Origin: Verrucomicrobiota bacterium
GTDB lineage: Bacteria > Verrucomicrobiota > Verrucomicrobiia > Chthoniobacterales > Terrimicrobiaceae
Length of the DNA stretch: 5,171 nt
Reading direction: 5' to 3'
NCBI GenBank assembly: GCA_026398285.1
Contig: JAPLTI010000004.1
Span: 1 to 5,171, forward strand
Both the position numbers and the translations under genes were made by a program. The notes below the pieces were generated by a model, which worked only from the letters and a program-made list of their open reading frames with translations, was not told the DNA's origin and made no database searches. Numbering within the stretch: position 1 is the stretch's first letter; the number at the start of each line of letters is the position of its first letter. This document shows, piece by piece, positions 1 to 5,171 of the stretch.

Positions 1-950
1 ACGAGGACGATGCGGGGCATGTGGTGGAGGTGGTGGTCGTCAGCTTCTTCTTCGAGGGCGGATGTTTGATCGATGCTGCCTGAGGCGAGGATGCCGTCGA
101 AGCGGGTGTTGAGGTCGGCAATGGATTCTTCGGTGAGGGCGTGGTTAATTCGGATGACCATTTTTTCGCGCACCCAGCGGTAGGAGTGGAAATTCCGGTA
201 GAAGTCCGAAATGTGCTTCACGGCGTCGTCCACATCGTAGGTGAAGTGGATGAGGTGGAAGTCGGTCTCGGAGACCAGCCCATTGGCGAGGAGGTCGTTT
301 GTGATGAATCGGCGCCAGGTCTCCCAGTAGTGGCCATTCGGGCGGTCCACCATCACGATGGGAACGATGGGCATTTTTCCGGTTTGCATGAGGGTGAGGA
401 TTTCGAAGCCCTCGTCATGCGTTCCAAATCCGCCCGGGAAGAGAGCAAAGGCGCTGGTCTCTTTGGCGAAGTTCAGTTTGCGGGTGAAAAAATAATTGAA
501 GTCGATGAGCTTCGGGTCGCCATGGATGGTCGGGTTGGCAGATTGTTCGAATGGGAGCCGGATATTGAGTCCGAAACTCTTTTCGGCCCCTGCCCCCGCT
601 TGGGCGGCGCCCATGATGCCATCGCCACCGCCTGTGATGAGCATGTAACCGGCTTCGACAATTTTTTTCCCGAAGGCGAGGGCTTGCCCATACTCGGGCT
701 GGGTAGGTTTCGTGCGGGCGCTGCCGAAGACGGCCACCTTGCGGATGCGGTTATACTTGGCGAAGACGCGGGCCGCGGTGCGCATTTCGCGCAGGGCGCG
801 GTTCATGAGCTTAAGTTCGGCAATGGTGGCGTGATCCCTGCCGAACCCCAGCGCGGTGTCGATCATCTGCTCGATGTATCGGGTGGCTTTGCCTTCGGCG
901 ACTTCGGCTGTGAGGGAGTGGATGCGGGGATCGGTTTCTTTTTCTTTCAT
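1..950 (-). CDS. Extended LOG-family (TIGR00730/lysine-decarboxylase-like) Rossmann-fold protein, C-terminus cut by window edge
   Basis: Read on the minus strand from ATG at 950-948, the frame stays open to base 1, giving at least 316 residues. After a helical, charged N-terminal stretch (about 1-70) comes a Rossmann core. It starts KVAVFGSAR (71-79), followed by the glycine-rich nucleotide loop TGGGDGIMGA (106-115), FFTRK (154-158) and the family signature PGGFGTHDE (172-180). R157 and E180 match the conserved Arg and Glu of LOG enzymes. Known LOG proteins are phosphoribohydrolases that cleave nucleoside 5'-monophosphates, releasing the base (cytokinin activation or AMP/nucleotide turnover); a cytosolic location is expected. 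Plain LOG proteins are about 190 residues, so this is the long form with extra N- and C-terminal segments; its substrate cannot be told from sequence. The visible end is rich in Glu, Asp and His (EADDHHLHH). No Shine-Dalgarno sequence precedes the start. The next gene is divergent, 63 bases away. Family assignment is firm; the exact reaction is inferred. Confidence 0.93.
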   Translation of the reverse strand, partial: MKEKETDPRIHSLTAEVAEGKATRYIEQMIDTALGFGRDHATIAELKLMNRALREMRTAARVFAKYNRIRKVAVFGSARTKPTQPEYGQALAFGKKIVEAGYMLITGGGDGIMGAAQAGAGAEKSFGLNIRLPFEQSANPTIHGDPKLIDFNYFFTRKLNFAKETSAFALFPGGFGTHDEGFEILTLMQTGKMPIVPIVMVDRPNGHYWETWRRFITNDLLANGLVSETDFHLIHFTYDVDDAVKHISDFYRNFHSYRWVREKMVIRINHALTEESIADLNTRFDGILASGSIDQTSALEEEADDHHLHHMPRIVL

Positions 951-1013
951 GAACGGAGAGGAATCAGATTATGCTCGCGACGCCTTAGGGCAAACGCAAA
1001 GCGAGTTTCCATA
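951..1013. promoter_or_regulatory. Divergent intergenic region with weak overlapping promoter candidates
   Basis: These 63 bases separate the starts of two divergent genes, so promoters for both are expected here or just inside the genes. On the minus strand, CATAAT (968-973) matches the -10 consensus at 5 of 6 positions, with a poor -35 (TTTGCC, 989-994, 15-base spacer). It would give a leader of only about 10 bases for the LOG gene. On the plus strand, TATGCT (970-975) matches 4 of 6, with a poor -35 TTCATG (946-951, 18-base spacer). The two -10 candidates overlap, so polymerases would compete if both were used. This is consensus matching by eye only, assumes a sigma70-like factor, and is weak. 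No convincing operator palindrome was seen. Confidence 0.25.
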
Positions 1014-2192
1014 ATGACTGCCAAGAACCATCCCAAATTATCAAAAGGATTCCGCTCGTTTGGTGTGGTGGTGGTTGTGTTTTTGCTTTTTGTGTCCTAC
1101 CCCGCGCGCGCGGTTGAGCTTTCGATTCCTGCTGGAGGAACTTTTGATCCCTTCCTCCTTGCCTTGAAACCAGGTGTCCAAATGAGTCCCCTCCCCGCTT
1201 GGATGGAGGGTCCGGCTTCCATCAGGCCGGATTTTGCAAAGGTGGAAATCCCCATTGCGCCTCTTTGGAAAGAAGCCAGCGTGGAGATGTATGCCGTGAC
1301 AGTCGTCTTCGAAGACACCGGTGATGGCGGTCCTTCGCTCGGTTGGAGGCACAAGGAGGAGGAGTCTACTATTTCCAATGGGCTCGGCGAGATCGGGAAT
1401 CCCATGGGCCTGAACTCGCGCACGGTTCTGCTGCCGCAGTCGCTCACGAAGGATGGCGGCATTCTTGTGGTTTCGCATGCGGGAAAATTCGATTCCCTGC
1501 TGAGCCTTGCGGTCAGACCGGCGCGACTTGACGAAACGGCTGTATTGGGCGGCAGGCGGACTGCGGCACTGGTTGATGACTCTTTTCAGGTCTATGACGA
1601 CCGCGAGGTCAGCGGGGCACGCCCAGTCCTGCTGGCAGGTGATGTGAGGGTCGGAACGATTGTCGAAGCCGAATTATCCGCAGCCGTCGAACCGCTCAAG
1701 GATGTGCTCGAATTTGTCGCGCCGGTGGAGGGTCAGGTAGAAGGCGCTGTGATCCATCTGGAGGCCTTGGGCCTTGATCCCGAGGCCACACTCAGCGTAT
1801 CGGTAAATGCCACGCCAACGGGCCAGATTTCTTTTCCCTCGTTTGCGCTCGATGATCCCTCGTTGGTTACGGATTGGAACGGGCGCCTGCTTCTTGCTGG
1901 TTGGCGCAAAGGCTCGCTCTTCGTTCCGGCGCGACACTTCAAGCAAGGTGAAAATACCGTGACCATCGACCTGAAGCGATCTCAGGGCGAGACAGGTCGG
2001 GAGGTTTTTTTAAGAAATACTTCGCTGCATCTGCGATTCACTCCCCCAGCCTTTTCGCCAATTCCAGATCCGACGCCAGTAGGCAATCCTGCAGAAGTGA
2101 GCTTGAAAGACGCTCCACCCGCTGTGGATTTTCAGGCGATTGATCCTATTCTGCCTGGCGAAGACGCCTCCGAGCCTCCAACGAACCATTAA
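1014..2192 (+). CDS. Exported beta-rich protein of unknown function, first gene of the cyclase unit
   Basis: I do not recognise the family. The 392-residue product has a classical Sec signal peptide: basic N-region (K4, K8, K11, R14), hydrophobic core about 16-28 (FGVVVVVFLLFVS), and a signal peptidase I site PARA|VE after A33. There is no lipobox cysteine, so it should be a soluble periplasmic or secreted protein. The mature part is beta-strand-rich without further membrane segments. Residues about 258-342 look like a jelly-roll/galactose-binding-type module: SVSVNATPTG, later AGWRKGSLFVP, then KQGENTVTIDL, then a closing strand. The last 50 residues (343-392) are proline-rich and acidic, likely disordered. 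The ATG at 1014 was chosen because it directly precedes the signal peptide. The same frame is open further upstream to 141, but that part lies antisense to the LOG gene. The ribosome site is weak (GCGAG at 1001-1005). It ends 4 bases before the cyclase start, implying co-transcription. Confidence 0.85.
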   Translation: MTAKNHPKLSKGFRSFGVVVVVFLLFVSYPARAVELSIPAGGTFDPFLLALKPGVQMSPLPAWMEGPASIRPDFAKVEIPIAPLWKEASVEMYAVTVVFEDTGDGGPSLGWRHKEEESTISNGLGEIGNPMGLNSRTVLLPQSLTKDGGILVVSHAGKFDSLLSLAVRPARLDETAVLGGRRTAALVDDSFQVYDDREVSGARPVLLAGDVRVGTIVEAELSAAVEPLKDVLEFVAPVEGQVEGAVIHLEALGLDPEATLSVSVNATPTGQISFPSFALDDPSLVTDWNGRLLLAGWRKGSLFVPARHFKQGENTVTIDLKRSQGETGREVFLRNTSLHLRFTPPAFSPIPDPTPVGNPAEVSLKDAPPAVDFQAIDPILPGEDASEPPTNH

Positions 2193-2196
2193 TTTC

Positions 2197-4209
2197 ATGT
2201 CCTTCCGCTCAGTTCTCATAGCCATCATTATCACACTGATCGTTGCAAAGTCCGCGGTGGTGACATGGGTGATATTCAATGCAACAAATTCTGCTGTTCA
2301 GGAATTGGCTTTGGGCCAGATCAACGCATCCCTCGACTCGGTTGCCGAGCAGATTGAGAGCCTCTTTGAACCCTGCGAACGAATCCTCTTTTCACTAACT
2401 GATAGATTCCGTGCCGGAGATATCGCTCTCAAAGATCCCAAGGAGATGGCGACGGAATTAGCAACGCTCCTCGCGTTTGAAAAGGGAATCACATGGATCA
2501 ACTTTGGATTTGCCGATGGGAGCTTCGCTGGCGCGCAGAGCAAAGATGGCAAAATTTCGATCCGAGTCTCAAATATTCAGGATGGCAAAGCCGAGTCTTG
2601 GGATATCAACCCCCATGGTTCGCTGGAAAATGAGCATCCCGAAAAGACATTTGAAGGCTTCGACGCACGCACGAGACCTTGGTTTCAAGCAGCAAAGGCT
2701 AAAAGTGGCCTGGCGTGGACTAAGCCATATGATTTCGTGGGAGGTGACCGGGGAATAAGCTGCTCCCTCGCCTACCGAGATAAGGAACAGAGACTGATCG
2801 GAGTTTTGGCGATAGATTTCAGCTTGGAGGAAATCACAAAATACCTCACGGAACTTCAGCAGAACTCGACATGTGAGGCTATTGTCTTCCTTGAGGATGG
2901 CCAATTACTGGCACCACAGAAAACCAAACACGCCCAATCCCTCGTTTCAAAAGTGATGTCTCTTCTGGCTGACGACCGAAAGAAAGATGACCTTTTCAAT
3001 GGCAGTGGACGCATCGTCGAGGAGTTCTCATTGGATGGGCAAAGTCTCATCATCGGCCTCCGCCTGACTCAGGTCGCAGGGGGTGTGAAATGCTTGAGCA
3101 CGGTGGTTTTCAACCGCCATAGAACTTTTGGATCGGTTGAGAAATCTTTGCGGAGCAGCGCCATTCTTTCCGTAGTGGCATTGGTCATTACGCTTATTCT
3201 CGCGACCCTGGTCGCCAAGCGCGTCAGCAGTCCTCTGCAGAGCCTCACAAGCGAGGTCTCCAGGATCGGTCGCTTTGAAATGGATTCCATACAACTGCCC
3301 AAATCATTCATCCGCGAAATCCGGGTGCTTTCGGAATCCATCGCCCGAATGCGCGACAGTCTGAAGTCTTTTTCCAAGTATGTGCCCATCCATATCGTGC
3401 GCGACTTGGTCAAGACGGGCGGCGTTGCCTCGCTTGGCGGCGAGAAACGCCTCATTACGGTGCTTTTTTGCGATATCGAGGGTTTTACCGGCTATGCCGA
3501 AAAAGTTACCCCGGAGAAGGCGGTGGATACACTCACTGGCTACTTTGAGGTGTTTGGTGAGGCCATCCACAAAGAGGATGGAGTCATCGATAAATTTCTC
3601 GGTGACGGCTTGATGGCTCTTTTCAATGCCCCTGCTCCCCTCACCTTGCATGCGAGGGCGGCCTGTCGGACTGCTATCGAAGCCCAGCAACAACTTCTCC
3701 AGCGTGCGAATCAAGGCTGGAGCCTCAAAGTGAGAATCGGTCTGCACACAAGCGAGGCATTGGTTGGCAATGTCGGAACGGCGGAGCGCTTCAGCTACAC
3801 GGCGATCGGCGACGGCGTGAACCTCTGCAGTCGTTTGGAGGGGCTCAATAAAATCTATGGCACGCGCATCATAGCGAGCTCGGACACCATGGACGCCGCT
3901 GGATGCTCTGATTTTGCCTGGCGAAAGCTGGATCGTGTGGCCGTAGTCGGACGCACAGAACCGCTCGAAATCTACGAACTGCTTGGCATGAAGAAGGAGA
4001 TTCCGAAGGAACTAATCCAGATCGCTGAAACCTACACGCAGGCGCTGGAGCATTACTTCCGCCGGGATTTTGAAGGGGCACTGGCACTGCTGAAGGAAAT
4101 TTCAGAAATCGATTCTCCCGCCCGCTTCTTGCTCAAACGCATTACCGAACTTCAGAACCTCCCGCTTGGCAACTCTTGGAACGGGGTATTCCAAGCGACG
4201 AGCAAATAA
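2197..4209 (+). CDS. Membrane-bound class III adenylate cyclase with periplasmic dCache sensor and HAMP domain
   Basis: This 670-residue receptor cyclase should convert ATP to cAMP in response to a periplasmic signal. Domain order: TM1 (about 5-27); periplasmic double-Cache-like domain (about 30-315) with the hallmark FDARTRPWF (155-163), WTKPYDF (174-180) and GVLAIDFSL (202-210); TM2 (about 321-340); HAMP (about 340-393, P346); linker KYVPIHIVRDL; class III catalytic domain (about 415-598). Catalytic residues are all present: metal-binding D426 (FCDIEGFT) and D470 (FLGDG), adenine-specifying K466 and T535, transition-state N542 and R546 (VNLCSRLE). The Lys/Thr pair indicates ATP rather than GTP and resembles class IIIb. 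A helical, TPR-like tail (about 605-670) ends NSWNGVFQATSK, a tail type common in bacterial receptor cyclases. ATG 2197 was chosen because it gives a short N-terminus before TM1; a TTG at 2140 would overlap the upstream gene. No Shine-Dalgarno is visible, so coupling to the upstream gene 4 bases away is plausible. The sensor half looks slightly lower in G+C than the catalytic half. Confidence 0.96.
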   Translation: MSFRSVLIAIIITLIVAKSAVVTWVIFNATNSAVQELALGQINASLDSVAEQIESLFEPCERILFSLTDRFRAGDIALKDPKEMATELATLLAFEKGITWINFGFADGSFAGAQSKDGKISIRVSNIQDGKAESWDINPHGSLENEHPEKTFEGFDARTRPWFQAAKAKSGLAWTKPYDFVGGDRGISCSLAYRDKEQRLIGVLAIDFSLEEITKYLTELQQNSTCEAIVFLEDGQLLAPQKTKHAQSLVSKVMSLLADDRKKDDLFNGSGRIVEEFSLDGQSLIIGLRLTQVAGGVKCLSTVVFNRHRTFGSVEKSLRSSAILSVVALVITLILATLVAKRVSSPLQSLTSEVSRIGRFEMDSIQLPKSFIREIRVLSESIARMRDSLKSFSKYVPIHIVRDLVKTGGVASLGGEKRLITVLFCDIEGFTGYAEKVTPEKAVDTLTGYFEVFGEAIHKEDGVIDKFLGDGLMALFNAPAPLTLHARAACRTAIEAQQQLLQRANQGWSLKVRIGLHTSEALVGNVGTAERFSYTAIGDGVNLCSRLEGLNKIYGTRIIASSDTMDAAGCSDFAWRKLDRVAVVGRTEPLEIYELLGMKKEIPKELIQIAETYTQALEHYFRRDFEGALALLKEISEIDSPARFLLKRITELQNLPLGNSWNGVFQATSK

Positions 4210-4241
4210 TCAAGCCCAGGGTGCATGCAGTCGCACGGAGA

Positions 4242-5171
4242 TTACTCGCCCACGGGGATGCTCGGATTCCATTTTAGCCACTCGGGGCGGGGTTCGTGGT
4301 TCAGCTCAAAAGAGTCTCCGCTCTTGGCTTCGGTTCCCATCGCAGTGTTGTCGGGCGTGGCAAAGGCGATGCGGCCATCCGGGGCCATGATGGATTCAGT
4401 TTGGATGCGGAATTGGAGGAATCCCAGCGAGGCCTTGAGACCGCTCGAATCCCAGAATTTCGAGTTGGCCCGAACGAGGTGGCGATATCTTTTCTCCACC
4501 ACGACCGTCAGCATGATCTGGCGACCATCGGAGGAAAGCGACTTTGCGGTAACGCGGCCCACATTGATGCCACGGTAGTAGACAGACGCTCCGGCATTGA
4601 TGGGCGTGGAATCCGAGAGGAGGTTAAGTGTCAGGCCACTTTGGAGTATTTCTTCAGCATCGATGGTCGAGCGCCCTGTAAAAGAATCCGCAAGTCGTTT
4701 GGAGGAACCGGGGGTGCACTCGATGTAAACGCCGCTGATGAGCGTTTCGAGGCCAGTGATGCCTTGAAGGGAAATATTCGGGCGGACGATCGAGAAGAAC
4801 GAATCTTCGCGGCGGAGGAATTCATAGCCTTGGTTGAGACGGGCCGTAACAACAACGCGCCCCTCGGATGTTTCTACGCCGTGCACCACGCCAACAGGGA
4901 CGCCGAGGTAGCGGAGTTCCGTCTGGCCCGGGGCAAGTCCCCTGCCATTGATGAACCGGATTTTAATCGGAGCTGAGAGGGCACGGGCATTCACCTCATC
5001 TTCGTAGAGAGCAAAGTTGGCATTCTGCGAAGCCGTCTTGGTTCGGGGTGTGAAAGTGTCGAAGGCCACCGCTCCTTGCATGAGGCCTTGAAGACCGTTG
5101 ACATCAAACTGCAGAAAACCGGGCCCCGCTTTGATGGAGGTCGCCGGAACGCGCCAGAACCGGGCATCGGC
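4242..5171 (-). CDS. MCE (MlaD)-domain intermembrane lipid transport protein, PqiB/LetB type, N-terminus beyond window
   Basis: The frame runs from the right edge to TAA at 4244-4242. The visible 309 residues are the C-terminal part; an ATG at 5081 is internal, because family sequence continues upstream of it (ARFW, then GFLQFDVNGLQGLMQGAVAFDT at visible residues 3-39). Two full MCE units follow. One (about 66-155) has GLAPGQTELRYLGVPVG and VRPNISLQGITGL...LISGVYIE. The second (about 178-274) has INAGASVYYRGINVGRV, SKFWDSSGL and a degenerate closing segment. MCE proteins of this class are anchored in the inner membrane and stack MCE rings into a tunnel that carries lipids between inner and outer membranes. 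The chain ends about 35 residues after the last MCE unit, in PEWLKWNPSIPVGE, without the long helical C-terminus of E. coli PqiB. In that respect it resembles LetB (YebT). A PqiA/LetA-like partner would be expected to the right of the window. The gene is convergent with the cyclase, 32 bases between the stops. Confidence 0.93.
   Translation of the reverse strand, partial: ADARFWRVPATSIKAGPGFLQFDVNGLQGLMQGAVAFDTFTPRTKTASQNANFALYEDEVNARALSAPIKIRFINGRGLAPGQTELRYLGVPVGVVHGVETSEGRVVVTARLNQGYEFLRREDSFFSIVRPNISLQGITGLETLISGVYIECTPGSSKRLADSFTGRSTIDAEEILQSGLTLNLLSDSTPINAGASVYYRGINVGRVTAKSLSSDGRQIMLTVVVEKRYRHLVRANSKFWDSSGLKASLGFLQFRIQTESIMAPDGRIAFATPDNTAMGTEAKSGDSFELNHEPRPEWLKWNPSIPVGE

Noticed and set aside
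992..1008. A small imperfect inverted repeat (AAACGC...GCGAGTTT) in the divergent intergenic region.
   Set aside because: It needs a bulge and has only 3-4 continuous pairs per arm; this is within chance for the composition, so I do not call it an operator.
141..1013. The frame of the exported protein stays open upstream to a GTG at 141, which would give a 683-residue product.
   Set aside because: This part lies exactly codon-over-codon antisense to the LOG gene. Antisense stops there would need TTA, CTA or TCA codons in LOG, which are rare in a GC-leaning gene, so openness is expected. The translated part has no family features, and a clear signal peptide begins at 1014.
1041..1478. A 145-codon minus-strand frame, and a 121-codon one overlapping it, opposite the exported protein.
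   Set aside because: Composition is rich in Arg, His and Ser with no domain pattern, no plausible context and a better gene on the other strand with signal peptide and regular strand pattern.
2140..2196. An alternative TTG start for the cyclase, adding 19 residues.
   Set aside because: It would overlap the upstream gene by 53 bases, uses a rarer start codon and puts an unusual extension before the first membrane segment. ATG 2197 gives the expected signal-anchor N-terminus.
3304..3747. A 147-codon minus-strand frame inside the cyclase.
   Set aside because: It overlaps the catalytic domain, whose conserved motifs fix the plus-strand frame; the minus-strand product has no recognisable features.
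4210..4241. A possible bidirectional terminator between the convergent genes (GTGC at 4221-4224 pairing with GCAC at 4233-4236).
   Set aside because: The stem has only 4 base pairs with an 8-base loop and no T-run on either strand, so it does not qualify as an intrinsic terminator; termination may be Rho-dependent or lie within the opposing genes.
4296..4976. A 226-codon open frame on the plus strand.
   Set aside because: It lies exactly codon-over-codon antisense to the MCE protein, which has clear family motifs along its whole length. The open antisense frame follows from low use of TTA, CTA and TCA codons.

Overview
The window looks like chromosomal DNA from a diderm (Gram-negative-type) bacterium of moderate G+C; five 60-base rows I counted by eye gave 47-60%. 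It holds four protein-coding genes and almost no spare DNA. No RNA gene, mobile element, CRISPR array or long repeat was seen. A Verrucomicrobiota-like or related source is a guess. It rests on the mix of an extended LOG-family protein, a Cache-HAMP-cyclase with a characteristic C-terminal tail, a multi-MCE envelope protein, and the lack of clear Shine-Dalgarno sequences. The diderm assignment is firmer, because MCE/PqiB/LetB proteins span a periplasm.

Layout, left to right. (1) Bases 1-950, minus strand: an extended LOG-family (lysine-decarboxylase-like, TIGR00730-type) nucleotide-processing enzyme, cut off at its C-terminus by the window edge. (2) Bases 951-1013: a 63-base divergent intergenic region that should carry the promoters of both flanking units. 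(3) Bases 1014-2192, plus strand: an unrecognised exported protein of 392 residues with a clear signal peptide, beta-rich sequence and a proline-rich acidic tail. (4) Bases 2197-4209, plus strand, starting 4 bases after the previous stop: a 670-residue membrane-bound class III adenylate cyclase with TM, periplasmic dCache sensor, TM, HAMP, catalytic domain and a short helical tail ending in a WNGV motif. (5) Bases 4242-5171, minus strand, convergent with the cyclase across 32 bases: the C-terminal 309 residues of an MCE-domain protein of the PqiB/LetB type, with its N-terminus beyond the right edge.

The exported protein and the cyclase are probably one transcription unit. The simplest reading is that the cyclase senses something in the periplasm through its Cache domain and makes cAMP in the cytoplasm. 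The co-encoded exported protein acts in the same compartment as the sensor and could be a ligand-binding or modulating partner; this is inference from position only. The LOG enzyme and the MCE protein are transcribed away from or towards this pair and need not be related to it. The best candidate for something undescribed is the exported protein-cyclase pair.
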